64,000 nt of DNA from Tessaracoccus sp. SD287 (GTDB lineage: Bacteria > Actinomycetota > Actinomycetes > Propionibacteriales > Propionibacteriaceae), in contig NZ_JADIJQ010000016.1 in the NCBI RefSeq assembly GCF_017355265.1, positions 1 through 64,000 of the forward strand. Reading direction: 5' to 3'. Below the pieces are notes generated by a model. That model was given only the letters and a program-made list of their open reading frames with translations. It had not been told where the DNA came from and ran no database searches. The position numbers and the translations under genes were made by a program. Position 1 is the first letter of the stretch. Every line of letters begins with the position of its first letter. Shown here piece by piece: positions 41,649-52,865 of the stretch.

Positions 41649-42635
41649 ATGTCGACGCTGGTGACGAGCCGTTCGTGGCGAGATGGGGTGGTCACTGATG
41701 ACGACCTCACCCGCGACGAGCTGGCCAGAGCGGTCCATGACCGCGACGTATTGGTCTGGATCGATTTGCTCGCTCCATCGTCGGAACGTCTCGCCGAGAT
41801 TGCCGAGGAGCTCGGGTTGCCCGTCACAGCGGTGGAGGATGCCCTGGCACCCAAGGAGCGCCCCAAGCTCATCCGCCACGACTCACACCTGTTCTTCACC
41901 ACGTACGCGGTCCTCCCGGCAGAGGGTGACTCCCAGGGCATGGCACAGCGCACCACGCGAGTGTCGGGTTGGTGTCTGCCTTCGGCTCTGGTGACGATCC
42001 GGTTGGATGACCGGTTCTCGATGGCCCCGGTCGTCGCATTCTGGGAGGAGAACCCACATTTGCTGCGCGAGGGCTCGGGGGCGTTGCTGCATGGTTTGCT
42101 GGACGCCGTCGTCGACACCCACTTCGAGGCGATTGAGGCGCTGGACGATCAGCTCGAGGCGCTCGAGGACGTCCTGTTCGAGGAACGCACGACCGGAGCA
42201 TCCTTTGCCAGAAAGGTCTACGGGATCCGGAAGGACCTGGTCGCCCTGCGGCGCGTGGTCCTGCCGATGCGCGAGGTGGTCACTGGTCTGATGCGCCACC
42301 CCGACATTGACTCCAGCGCGCTGCGTCCCTGGTTCGACGACCTGACCGACCACGTCTTGCGGGCCGGTGAATGGACCGAATCGCTGCGCGATCTGCTCAC
42401 CTCTGCCTTCGAGACCAACCTGTCGCTGACCGACTCACGGCTGAACACCATCATGAAGAAGCTGGCCGCCTGGGGTGCGATCATCGCCGTGCCCACGGCC
42501 ATCACGGGCTGGTTCGGCCAGAACGTGCCGTACTTCGGCTACGCCCAGCCAGTCGGGGTGGTGTTGTCGGCGGCTCTGGTCGTGGTCGGGGTCGTCGTCC
42601 TGTACGCCTTGTTCCGGCGGAACAACTGGTTGTAG
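41649..42635 (+). CDS. CorA-like divalent cation transporter
   Basis: 328 residues: a soluble N-terminal domain, a long helix, and two C-terminal membrane helices joined by the signature TGWFGQNVPYFG. Classic CorA has Gly-Met-Asn in this loop; here it is Gly-Gln-Asn, a variant frequent in actinobacterial homologues. The likely role is Mg2+/Co2+ or related ion flux as a pentamer. The ATG at 41649 has GGAGG upstream. First backbone gene right of the island. Confidence 0.88.
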   Translation: MSTLVTSRSWRDGVVTDDDLTRDELARAVHDRDVLVWIDLLAPSSERLAEIAEELGLPVTAVEDALAPKERPKLIRHDSHLFFTTYAVLPAEGDSQGMAQRTTRVSGWCLPSALVTIRLDDRFSMAPVVAFWEENPHLLREGSGALLHGLLDAVVDTHFEAIEALDDQLEALEDVLFEERTTGASFARKVYGIRKDLVALRRVVLPMREVVTGLMRHPDIDSSALRPWFDDLTDHVLRAGEWTESLRDLLTSAFETNLSLTDSRLNTIMKKLAAWGAIIAVPTAITGWFGQNVPYFGYAQPVGVVLSAALVVVGVVVLYALFRRNNWL

Positions 42636-42731
42636 CGGTAGCTCCCGCGGCGCCACCTGCAGCAGTTGCGTGCTGATGCAGCGCTTCAACGCGTGCACCT
42701 GCTGCTAACTACTGCAGCTGGCCGTCACGTG

Positions 42732-42914
42732 TCAGCGGCTGTTCTGGACGTCGGTGCCGCTGCGGGGATCGACCCTCGTCGAGTCCTGGTCGCCGTAATC
42801 CCTGGGCTCGCCCTGGGCGACCTGACCCGCGTCGACCGCGTCGGGAGCGGCGTCCAGCGGCTCGGTGGCCTCGGACGCACCCTCAAGGTTCTGCACTTCG
42901 GACTTCTCGGACAT
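42732..42914 (-). CDS. Small hydrophilic protein (60 aa)
   Basis: 60 residues, very acidic and low in hydrophobics (MSEKSEVQNLEGASEATEPL, then DAAPDAVDAGQVAQGEPRDY). AGGAGG sits 5 bp before the ATG at 42914, which supports translation. No recognised family; it looks intrinsically disordered. It is convergent with corA and divergent from the next membrane protein. Confidence 0.55.
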   Translation of the reverse strand: MSEKSEVQNLEGASEATEPLDAAPDAVDAGQVAQGEPRDYGDQDSTRVDPRSGTDVQNSR

Positions 42915-43153
42915 GGGTCCTCCTGTGGTCACTGGTGGCATCACCCTAGTCCGCGCGCTGCCCGCCCACGCGGACGCGTGCACTTCAGCCCCCCGTGCCC
43001 CTGGTCGCCCCGCGTCGGCTCAGGTGAGGTGTCGCCCGAAGAACCGCAGCGAGCCAACACCACCGATTTCACACCCCGCGCGCATTCACACGCCCCCGCT
43101 CAGCCGGCACGCCCACCCCCCTCGGCGACCGGTGACACCCGTACACTCACCGC

Positions 43154-43867
43154 ATGACGTACCCGGTGCCGGCCACCCCCCAGCGAAAGCCGTCGAAGCT
43201 GTTGATGGTCTCGTGGGTGCTGCTGATCGTGGCCATCGCCGCGGGACTGTACGCCAACTCGATCGGCTCGCCCTACCGGGGCAGCCTCGGCAAGCCGCCC
43301 GGCTGCCTCATCGACCAGAAGTGCACGAGCGCCGACATTGACGCGGCCATGGCCTCGGAGAACCGCTGGCTGTTCATGGCCTTCGTCTGCTTCCTGCTCG
43401 CCGTGATCCTGCACCTGGTCGCCACCCCCGGACGCGTCGTGCCGCGCACACCCCTGACGTCGCCGTGGCTGCGCTCCTTCCTGGCGTCGGTCATTGCTGC
43501 CGCGCTGGTGGTGGCGCTGGTGGTGCCCTTCCTGGCCCTGGCCTTCACCGGGCAGACCGGGGCGCTGGTGATGCTGGTGCTGATCGGTGCCTTCATCATG
43601 GTCGCCGTGCCCTCGTTGACGCACTCCCACACCTGGGCACGCCCACGGCTGGCGAAGGTCGTGGTCATCCTGGCCACCCTGGCGGCACCCGCGGCCGCCA
43701 TGCTCATTGCGCTGGTGCCCGTCCCCAGCTCGGAGTCCATGCAGACGGTGATGGGGGCGGTCGCGGTGGTGGCGACCATCGCCGCCCACACCGCCGGCCA
43801 CCGGCTGGCCATCAGCGCCAGTGGCGCCACGGCGGCTGGGGCGCACCTGCGGCACACTCAAGCCTGA
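43154..43867 (+). CDS. Membrane protein of unknown function
   Basis: 237 residues with about six hydrophobic helices. TM1 is LLMVSWVLLIVAIAAGLYA, followed by an exported loop with two cysteines (GCLIDQKCTSADIDAAM) that could form a disulphide, and five more helices to residue 220. No family recognised. It stands alone, 116–137 bp from the following secreted amidase-like gene on the same strand. Confidence 0.65.
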   Translation: MTYPVPATPQRKPSKLLMVSWVLLIVAIAAGLYANSIGSPYRGSLGKPPGCLIDQKCTSADIDAAMASENRWLFMAFVCFLLAVILHLVATPGRVVPRTPLTSPWLRSFLASVIAAALVVALVVPFLALAFTGQTGALVMLVLIGAFIMVAVPSLTHSHTWARPRLAKVVVILATLAAPAAAMLIALVPVPSSESMQTVMGAVAVVATIAAHTAGHRLAISASGATAAGAHLRHTQA

Positions 43868-44003
43868 GGCAGCACTTGAGGGCGCATGTGACCTTCGCCC
43901 CCCGATCTGCACAGAATGAGTCCGACCCCGTGCCTGCGCTCCCCCTCCGGGTGCTCGTGACACGCGGCCGAACGCCCCTCGATTGAAAGCCGAGTTCACG
44001 CCG

Positions 44004-46403
44004 ATGCGTACCCGCACACTCCTGGCGCGCCACACCTGCGCCACTCTTGCCATCTTCAGCCTCGGTCTGACCGGCCTGGGCCTGACGGCGGCCCCTGCCC
44101 GGGCCGACACGTCCACCGAGCAGCGCCTGCCCGTCGACCAGCCCCCGCCGCCCGGGACGACCACCGATTCCCAGTCCTTGTCGGTGCCCGCAGCCCCGGG
44201 CCTGGTCAGCCAGGACCAGGGCGAGCTGCGCCAGTTCGCCCACCTGTCCCAGCAGGCCACCCAGGACTTCTCGATGCTGGGCGTGACCTGGCAGTCCTCG
44301 ACCGGTGGCGCACCGATCGTCCAGTTCCGTGCCAGCGCCAACGGCACCTGGAGCGACTGGACCACCGCCGAGGGTGAGGTCGACGACCCGTCCACTGGCA
44401 AGGGCGGCACCGAACCGTTGTTCATCGGTGCCTCCGACGGCGTGGAGGTGCGCGTCCTGGGCGACACGACGACCTCGGTCGGGTCGGTCAAGGTCACCCT
44501 GCTCGACCCGCAGACCGCCGCGCTGGACGCTGCGCCCCGGAAGATCACCCCCGCTGCAGCGACCGGTGGCGTCGAGGCACCGCCGGTGATCACCCGCGCC
44601 GGGTGGGGCGCCGACGAACGCCTGCTGTCCTACAACGGCCAGGGCTGCGTGCCGGCCAAGTACACCGACAGCATCAAGGCCGTCATCGTCCATCACACCG
44701 CCGGTTCGAACAACTACACCCAGGCCCAGGCCGCCGGCATCGTCCGCGGCATCTACCGGTTCCACGTGGTCGACCGCGGCTGGTGCGACATCGGCTACAA
44801 CGCGCTGGTCGACAAGTACGGACAGGTCTTCGAGGGACGCCACGGGGGGCTGACCTACCCCGTGCACGGCGCCCACGCTGGCTCCTGGAACACTGAGACC
44901 TTCGGCATCTCCATGATGATGGACTCCAGCACCGCCAAGCCCACGGCAGCCGGTCTGTCCTCGATGACGCAGATGATCGCTTGGAAGCTGGCCAACAACT
45001 ACGTGAACCCGATCGGCACCGTGACCCTGTCCGGGAAGACCCTCAACGTCATCGCCGGCCACGGCGACGTGATGGCCACCGACTGCCCCGGCACCAACCT
45101 GCGCAGCTACCTGCCGACCCTGCGCACCAATGTCGCGGCCGCGATGACCGGCTGGCAGTCAAGCGCCATCCACCAGCGCTGGTCCCAGCTCGGCGGGGTC
45201 AACAGCAGCCTGGGCAGGCCCTTCGTGCAGGAGCGCCCGTTCGAGGGTGGTCGGGTGACCGAGTTCGCCCGGGGCGCCATCTGGCAGAACCCTGCCGGGG
45301 CGCTGTTCCTCGCCGACAAGGCGACCATCGGGGTGGTGAACCGCCTCGGCTTCGAGGCCACCGGATGGCCCACCGCCGACGCGGCCCCGCTCGGCTGGGG
45401 GCCCAAGGAGGCAGCCACCACGACCTTCGAGAAGGGCGTCGTCTACTCCAGTCCGGAGACCGGCGGCCACCTGGTCGGCGGTCGCGTGTTGGCCTGGCTG
45501 CGGGCCAACGAGCAGAAATTCGTCGAGATGGGCCTGCCCACCGGCGACCAGCAGGACCTCGGCGGCGGCATGGTGCGCCAGAGCTTCCAGAACGGCGTCC
45601 TCACCCTGGACGCCGACGGTCAGGCCATGATCGGCTCCGGTGTGTTGGGCGACCGCAACGGCGACGGCCGTGCCGACCTGGTGCTCATTGACACCGCTAC
45701 CAACGGCCTGTGGTGGGCCAAGTCCACCGCGAACAACACCGGCACCGTCGCCAAGCAGCAGCTGGGTTCGGGGTGGGGCAAGTTCGACTGGATCTCCCAG
45801 GTGCCCGACCTCAACGGCGACGGTGTGAGCGAACTGGTCGGCCGCCAGCTGGACGGTTCGCTGTGGCTCTACCGCAGTTCCGGGGTGAGCACCTACGAGC
45901 CCGGACGCCAGATCGGCAAGGGCTGGGACGGCATCCGCAACCTAGTGGTCATGCCCGACATGGACGGGGACGGCGCCGCCGAGCTGTACGCCATTGACGC
46001 GGACCAGAACCTGCTGCGTTACTCCTTCGACATTGACGGCGGCTACCTCAGCAATGTGCGTGCTGTCGGCAAGAACTGGGGCGGCATCCGTCTGGTGGCG
46101 ACCGTCGGCCAGTTCGTCGGCGACAAGACCCCCGACCTGCTGGCGGTCAACGACGCCGGGCTGCTGATCGCCTACGAGCTCAACGCGGCGGGCAACTCGG
46201 TCGGCGCCACCGTCCGCGGCACGGGCTGGGACGGCATCGACCAGATCTTCTCCCCCGGTGACATCAACGGTGACGGCCTGCGGGACCTGCTGGGGCGAAA
46301 CCTCAGCCTGGGCAACCTGTACGGCTACCTCAACAATGGGGCCGGCGGCTGGCAGTCCACCGGGGCCTACCTGGCGGCACGCGCCTATCGTCTGATGGCC
46401 TGA
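44004..46403 (+). CDS. Secreted PGRP/amidase-domain protein with LGFP and FG-GAP repeats
   Basis: About 799 residues. Signal peptide (CATLAIFSLGLTGLGLTAAP, cleavage after ARA), an N-terminal beta region, then an Amidase_2/PGRP domain: KAVIVHHTAGSNNY (zinc His), YNALVDKYGQVFEGRHGG, AHAGSWNTETFGI and NVIAGHGDVMATDCPG (zinc His and Cys). LGFP-type repeats follow (WSQLGGVNSSLGRPF; FVEMGLPTGDQQDLG), then C-terminal FG-GAP/VCBS repeats with calcium-type loops (DRNGDGRADLVLID, DLNGDGVSELVG, DINGDGLRDLLG). It probably binds or cleaves peptidoglycan at the cell surface. An upstream TTG at 43983 would add 7 residues before the signal peptide. Confidence 0.88.
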   Translation: MRTRTLLARHTCATLAIFSLGLTGLGLTAAPARADTSTEQRLPVDQPPPPGTTTDSQSLSVPAAPGLVSQDQGELRQFAHLSQQATQDFSMLGVTWQSSTGGAPIVQFRASANGTWSDWTTAEGEVDDPSTGKGGTEPLFIGASDGVEVRVLGDTTTSVGSVKVTLLDPQTAALDAAPRKITPAAATGGVEAPPVITRAGWGADERLLSYNGQGCVPAKYTDSIKAVIVHHTAGSNNYTQAQAAGIVRGIYRFHVVDRGWCDIGYNALVDKYGQVFEGRHGGLTYPVHGAHAGSWNTETFGISMMMDSSTAKPTAAGLSSMTQMIAWKLANNYVNPIGTVTLSGKTLNVIAGHGDVMATDCPGTNLRSYLPTLRTNVAAAMTGWQSSAIHQRWSQLGGVNSSLGRPFVQERPFEGGRVTEFARGAIWQNPAGALFLADKATIGVVNRLGFEATGWPTADAAPLGWGPKEAATTTFEKGVVYSSPETGGHLVGGRVLAWLRANEQKFVEMGLPTGDQQDLGGGMVRQSFQNGVLTLDADGQAMIGSGVLGDRNGDGRADLVLIDTATNGLWWAKSTANNTGTVAKQQLGSGWGKFDWISQVPDLNGDGVSELVGRQLDGSLWLYRSSGVSTYEPGRQIGKGWDGIRNLVVMPDMDGDGAAELYAIDADQNLLRYSFDIDGGYLSNVRAVGKNWGGIRLVATVGQFVGDKTPDLLAVNDAGLLIAYELNAAGNSVGATVRGTGWDGIDQIFSPGDINGDGLRDLLGRNLSLGNLYGYLNNGAGGWQSTGAYLAARAYRLMA

Positions 46404-46459
46404 CCGACCGGCTGTGCTGGGGCCAGTCCGCTGCTCGGGTTCGGGCGGCGGGCTGGCCC

Positions 46460-47110
46460 TCAGTCGTCGGGACGTCCCTGGGGCCGGGCCGGCCTGGCCG
46501 CGGCGGGCAACGCGATCCGCGTGATACCCGTCCTGGCGAACTCGAGGGCGGCCAGCCGTCGGATCACCTCCCGGTCACCGGCGCGCCAGGCGCCGGCCGG
46601 GTCGTCGGAGACGGCGGCCAACTCCTCCATCCTGACGTTGGCCATCGCCCGCAGGGCGTACAGGTCGAGGTCTGCGGTCTCGTCGATGAAGACCTGCGCC
46701 GCGTCAGCGCTGCGGGCCGAGGACAGTCGCCGGGCCAGCCACCAGCCCGCCACGACCAGCACCGGGATGGCGAAAACCAGCACCGAGACGGTCGTTGCGG
46801 TGTCGCCGATCTCGGCGGCCTGCGCCTCGACCTGGGCGATGAGGTCACCCAGCAGCCGGGCCAGCATCCGGAAGGGGACCCCCATCTCGTCTCCGACCAC
46901 GGGCACCCGCCCCGCCAACTGCGAGGCCTTGTCCAGTTCGTCGGCCATCTGGCGCAACTTGGTCCCTGACGCCCGCGCCGGGTCGCCCATGGCGTCAATC
47001 GTCGAGTGGACGAACCGCGCGGCGAGGAACCAGACCACCGCCCACAGCACCACGAAGACGTCCCCTGCGATCTGGCGACCGCGCTCGGGCCCCCGGGCGT
47101 ACCACGACAT
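46460..47110 (-). CDS. Membrane protein, actinobacterial, unknown function
   Basis: 216 residues, strong AGGAGG before the ATG. One helix near residues 15–35 (VFVVLWAVVWFLAARF), a helical extracytoplasmic segment, and a second helix (VSVLVFAIPVLVVAGWWLA), then a cytoplasmic tail with MANVRMEELAAVSDDPAGAW. The topology suggests a two-pass protein. It follows dprA by 45 bp on the same strand and may be co-transcribed. No enzymatic motif. Confidence 0.65.
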   Translation of the reverse strand: MSWYARGPERGRQIAGDVFVVLWAVVWFLAARFVHSTIDAMGDPARASGTKLRQMADELDKASQLAGRVPVVGDEMGVPFRMLARLLGDLIAQVEAQAAEIGDTATTVSVLVFAIPVLVVAGWWLARRLSSARSADAAQVFIDETADLDLYALRAMANVRMEELAAVSDDPAGAWRAGDREVIRRLAALEFARTGITRIALPAAARPARPQGRPDD

Positions 47111-47154
47111 TGACTACCTCCTGGCTGGTGGGCTCCCATCCTGCCGCACCCGAC

Positions 47155-48309
47155 TCAACGCCGGGGCGGACGGGCCAGCGCCCAGGTGCCGTCGGGGTTG
47201 CGCCGGACCAACTGCTGCTGCTCCAGGGAGCCCAACGCCGCCAACACCACCGGCACCCGCAGGCCGGTGCGGTCAGCCAGACCACCGACGTCCAGGCAGC
47301 CGCGGCCCGGCAACGCCTCCCGGACCACCAGCTCGTGGGGGTCGAGGCCGTCCAGCAGGCGCGGTTGGGTCGCCTCCCCCGTCGGGTCTGGGCGCAGCGG
47401 TCCCAGGTGCGCGCCCACTTGGTCGGCGCAGGTGACCAGGACGGCGGCGTTGTGACGGATCAGGTCATGCGGACCCGATGAGGCCGAGGAGGTGACCGGT
47501 CCCGGTACGGCCATCACCGGCCGGTTCAGCGCGTGCGCCCAGGCGACGGTGTTCAGTGCCCCCGACCGGCGTGCCGCCTCCACGATCACGGTGCCCCTGC
47601 TGCCGGCTGCCAGCAGTCGGTTGCGGGCGAGAAATCCGGCCTTCACCGGTCGAACACCGGGAGCGACCTCGGAGATCACCACGGCGCTGGCCGCCATCTG
47701 TTCCAGCAACCTGTTGTTGCCCCGCGGATACCACTCATCCAGCCCACCGGCCAGGATGGCCACACTGGCCCCGGTCGCGGACAGGGCACCGCGGTGCGAG
47801 GCCGCGTCTATGCCGTAGGCGCCACCGGACAGCACGGTCCATCCAGCGGCCGACAGTTCAGCGCCAAGGTCGCTGGCCACGCGTTCGCCGTAGCCGGTGG
47901 ATGCCCGGGAGCCGACCATGGCCACCGACCGCGCCAACAATCCACCGGGCGAGCCGGGCCCCACCACCCAGACGCCCAGGGGCACCCCGCCCAGACCGTG
48001 GTGGCCGACTCCGGCCAGGTCGTCCCACCCGCTGACCCAGTCGGGGTCGCCCGGAATGAGGTAGCGCAGGTCATCACGCTGGACCAGGTCGAGACTGCGC
48101 CGCAGGTCGAAGTTCTTGGCACGCCTCGACCACGGTGAGTCCTGGGAGGATTCTCGCAGGGTGTGCCACACCTCGACGGCACCGAGGTTGGTCACCATCG
48201 TGACGAGCTCAGGCACGGCCGGCTCGACGCATCCGCTGAGACAGGCGCGCGCGGTACGCTCCTCGTCCCAGTCGTGGTGGCGGCTCCCGTGGTTGCCCGT
48301 CGTACTCAT
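47155..48309 (-). CDS. dprA: DNA-processing protein DprA
   Basis: 384 residues. The Rossmann-like core shows AMVGSRASTGYGERVASDLG, WTVLSGGAYGIDAASHRGAL and NRLLAAGSRGTVIVEAARRS; a C-terminal winged helix follows (LVVREALPGRGCLDVGGLAD). DprA loads RecA on incoming single-stranded DNA during transformation. It overlaps comM by 4 bp. The yraN–comM–dprA order is conserved in actinobacteria. Confidence 0.94.
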   Translation of the reverse strand: MSTTGNHGSRHHDWDEERTARACLSGCVEPAVPELVTMVTNLGAVEVWHTLRESSQDSPWSRRAKNFDLRRSLDLVQRDDLRYLIPGDPDWVSGWDDLAGVGHHGLGGVPLGVWVVGPGSPGGLLARSVAMVGSRASTGYGERVASDLGAELSAAGWTVLSGGAYGIDAASHRGALSATGASVAILAGGLDEWYPRGNNRLLEQMAASAVVISEVAPGVRPVKAGFLARNRLLAAGSRGTVIVEAARRSGALNTVAWAHALNRPVMAVPGPVTSSASSGPHDLIRHNAAVLVTCADQVGAHLGPLRPDPTGEATQPRLLDGLDPHELVVREALPGRGCLDVGGLADRTGLRVPVVLAALGSLEQQQLVRRNPDGTWALARPPRR

Positions 48310-49823
48310 GCGGCGGCCGCCGTGTCAGTGCGCATGCCCAACGCGGTGGTCAGATGCCCTCGGGTAATCCGGTCGCTGCCGTCCAGGTCGGCGATCGTCC
48401 ACGCGACCCGCCACACCTTGTCGACGCCCCGCGGGCTGAGTTGGCCCCGGCGCAGTGCGGTCTCCAGCACGTCGAACCCGTCCGGCAGGGGCAGCTCCCG
48501 CAGCACCGGCCCGGGCACCTCGGCATTGGTCGTCCACGGGGTGCCCCGCAGGCGCCGTGCCTGGCGCTCACGTGCCCGGGCGACCCGGGCCGCGATCACC
48601 GCCGAGGACTCCCCCTCCGCTCGCTGCCGCATCACCCGCGGTGACTGCTGGTGCAGCGTCTGGTGGATGTCGATGCGATCCAGCATGGGGCCACTGAGCC
48701 GTTCCTGGTAGCGGCGAATGGTGTGGGGTGTGCACCGGCAGTTGTGGCGCACCGACCCATAGAAGCCGCACGGGCAGGGGTTGGCGGCGAGCACGAGCTG
48801 GAACCTGGCAGGAAAGCGTGCCTTGGTCTCGGCGCGGGTGATCAGCACCTCCCCCGACTCCAGGGGCGTGCGCAGCGACTCCAGCACCCGGGTGGAGAAT
48901 TCGGGTGCCTCGTCGAGGAACAGCACCCCGCGGTGCGCCATCGAGATGGCCCCCGGGGTGATCTGGCGCGACCCGCCACCGACCACCGAGGCCACCGTGG
49001 CACCACGGTGCGGATCGGAGAACGGCGGGGTACGGATCAACCGCTCGACCCGCAGGCCGTACAGGGAATGAATCGCCGAGACCTCCAACGCCTCAGCGTG
49101 GGTCAACGGCGGCAGGATGCCGGGCAACCGGGCCGCCAGCATCGTCTTGCCGACCCCCGGTGGGCCCTGCAACAGCACGTGGTGTCGCCCCGCTGCGGCC
49201 ACCTCCAGGGCCCATCGGGCCTCGTCCTGCCCGTTCACCTCGGCGAAGTCAGGGGTGTGCGCCGACCCGTCCTCGGCCTCCGGCGCCGCGGGGCCCGCGG
49301 TCACGCCGGGTCCACCCCGCAGCACCTCCATCAGGTCCCGCAGCGAGGTCACTCCGTAGAGCTGCAGACCGTCGACGAGTCCAGCCTCGGCCAGCTGCTC
49401 GGCGGGCACGACGGCCGCACCGAACCCGGCGGTCCGGGCCGCCTGCAGCGCCGACAGCAGGCCGCGGACGCTGCGCACGGCCCCGGTCAGTCCCAGCTCG
49501 CCCAGCATCACGCAGCCCGTGGTCCGGTCGGCGGGGGCCAGCCCCTGGGCGACCATGATGGCCGCGACAATCGCCAGGTCGTAGTGGCTGCCGGACTTGG
49601 GCAGGGTGGCCGGACTCAGGTTGATGGTCAGCAGATGGGTCGGCCACGCGTATCCCGAGGCGCTGACCGCCGCCTTGCACCGATCCCGCGCCTCGTACAG
49701 CGACGCATCGGGCAGACCGACCAGCACCGTCTTGGGCAGTCCGTCGCCGACGGCGGCCTCGACCTGCACGACTGTCCCGTCGATGCCGATCAGGGCCACC
49801 GAGTGCGCGCTGCCGGCCCTCAC
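48306..49823 (-). CDS. comM: ComM/YifB-type Mg-chelatase-like AAA+ ATPase
   Basis: 505 residues. An N-terminal Lon-like domain (VGLPDASLYEARDRCKAAVS, PATLPKSGSHYDLAIVAAIM) precedes the AAA+ core with Walker A VLLQGPPGVGKTMLAARLPG and Walker B GVLFLDEAPEFSTRVLESLR, and the C-terminal Mg_chelatase_C. In other bacteria ComM is a helicase that extends recombination branches in transformation. Overlaps both yraN and dprA by 4 bp. Confidence 0.95.
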   Translation of the reverse strand: MRAGSAHSVALIGIDGTVVQVEAAVGDGLPKTVLVGLPDASLYEARDRCKAAVSASGYAWPTHLLTINLSPATLPKSGSHYDLAIVAAIMVAQGLAPADRTTGCVMLGELGLTGAVRSVRGLLSALQAARTAGFGAAVVPAEQLAEAGLVDGLQLYGVTSLRDLMEVLRGGPGVTAGPAAPEAEDGSAHTPDFAEVNGQDEARWALEVAAAGRHHVLLQGPPGVGKTMLAARLPGILPPLTHAEALEVSAIHSLYGLRVERLIRTPPFSDPHRGATVASVVGGGSRQITPGAISMAHRGVLFLDEAPEFSTRVLESLRTPLESGEVLITRAETKARFPARFQLVLAANPCPCGFYGSVRHNCRCTPHTIRRYQERLSGPMLDRIDIHQTLHQQSPRVMRQRAEGESSAVIAARVARARERQARRLRGTPWTTNAEVPGPVLRELPLPDGFDVLETALRRGQLSPRGVDKVWRVAWTIADLDGSDRITRGHLTTALGMRTDTAAAA

Positions 49824-50185
49824 AGTGCATCCCTCACGTGGGTGATCTGGACGCCTTCGGCTTCCCGGAGCACGCCGATCGCGTCCACCCGCAGCGGCCC
49901 GGCGCCACGGTGTTCACGGCGCCACCAGTGCACCAGTTCCCGCAGCTTGGACTGCTTGGCGTAGGTGATGGCCTCCAGCGGGCTGCCGTAGCCCAGCCCG
50001 CTGCGGGTCTTCACCTCGACCAGCACCACCGTGCCGTCAGGTTCGCGGGCCACCAGGTCGATCTCGCCGGCAGCGCATCGCCAGTTCCGCTCCAGGATCT
50101 GCCAGCCCAGCCGTTCCAGGAACAGCGCCGCCTGGGCCTCGCCCCAGGCCCCGACCGATGCCCGCCGTCCTCCAGTGATCGCCAT
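49820..50185 (-). CDS. YraN family (UPF0102) nuclease-fold protein
   Basis: 121 residues: [35 protein letters not shown] and VVLVEVKTRSGLGYGSPLEA. The E…GEIDL…VEVKxR pattern is the UPF0102 restriction-endonuclease-like fold with potential metal ligands. Function unknown, though it is regularly linked to comM–dprA. It heads this three-gene unit. Confidence 0.92.
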   Translation of the reverse strand: MAITGGRRASVGAWGEAQAALFLERLGWQILERNWRCAAGEIDLVAREPDGTVVLVEVKTRSGLGYGSPLEAITYAKQSKLRELVHWWRREHRGAGPLRVDAIGVLREAEGVQITHVRDAL

Positions 50186-50361
50186 CGTTCACCACCTCCG
50201 CACCGACCATGGGCGCGAATCGGGTGAAATGCTCAGTTGTCCACAGACAAGTTGGCGCCGCCCCGCTTGTCCACAGATTGATGAGGGGGTCTGGACCAGC
50301 GGCCGGGCATGTGCTTCGGTCAGCGCGACATGGGTCGAGGCGAGGCAGTAGGTTGACCCTC

Positions 50362-51935
<1,574 letters not shown>

Positions 51936-51942
<7 letters not shown>

Positions 51943-52865
51943 GCCGCATCGCCGAGTCGTTGTACTGGATCGGTCGCTACCTGGAGCGCGCCGAGGTCAC
52001 CGCCCGGCTGCTCGAGGTGCACGTGCAGACCCTGCTCGAGGATCCGGTCACCGACGAGGGAACCGCCACCGGAAACCTGCTGTCGGTGCTGGGCGTCGAG
52101 ACCGAGGACGACGCCGACCTGTCCCACGACATCCTGGTGCAGACGTTGGGCTGGGACGCGGGCTCCCCGGCGTCGATGGTCAGCGCCTTCTGGGGTGCCC
52201 GGGAGAGCGCCCGTCGTTCCCGCGAAGTGGTCTCGGCCGAACTGTGGGAAGCGATCAACACCACCTGGAACATGGTGCGCAACAACCGGCTGCAGCGCCA
52301 GCGCATCGCGGACGCCTGCCACCTGATCCGTGAGCGCTGCGCCACCATCACCGGTCTGGTCGACGCCACCATGACCCACGACCAGGGCTGGCAGTTCCTG
52401 GTCCTGGGCCGCAGCCTGGAACGCATCGACATGACGGCCCGCATCATCGAGTCGGCGATGTTCATGCCCAACGAGGAGGCTGCCTGGCTGCACTCGCTGC
52501 GCGCCTGCAACGCCTACCACGCGTTCCGGTTGACCCACAAGGGGTCGGAGTCCCCCACCGACGCCGCCGAGTTCCTGCTGCTCGACCGGATGTTCCCCCG
52601 CTCGGTGGTGTTCTGCCTGGACCAGTCCGAGGGGATCGTCAGCCGGCTCGAGCCCGGTGTGGGCATCGCCCAGCTGGACGAGCTGATGAAGGTCCTGGGC
52701 GCGGCCCGCGCCGACCTGGAGTACCGTCCGCGCCGGCTGTTGCTGGACGGGGTGCGGGGACGGATGAAGTCGTTGCAGAAGACCTGCATCGAGGTGAACG
52801 AGGCCGTGGCCGCGCGCTACTTCGACGCCGCTGACACCCTCACCTGGCAGGCAGGAGTCCGCTGA
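51936..52865 (+). CDS. Alpha-E domain protein
   Basis: 309 residues, GTG start inside the previous gene. Landmarks are LSRIAESLYWIGRYLERAEV, SAFWGARESARRSREVVSAE, ELWEAINTTWNMVR, QFLVLGRSLERIDMTARIIE and the end segment DTLTWQAGV. Alpha-E proteins are all-helical and always travel with the CP_ATPgrasp and transglutaminase genes; they probably act in the same complex or pathway. Stop overlaps the next start. Confidence 0.93.
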
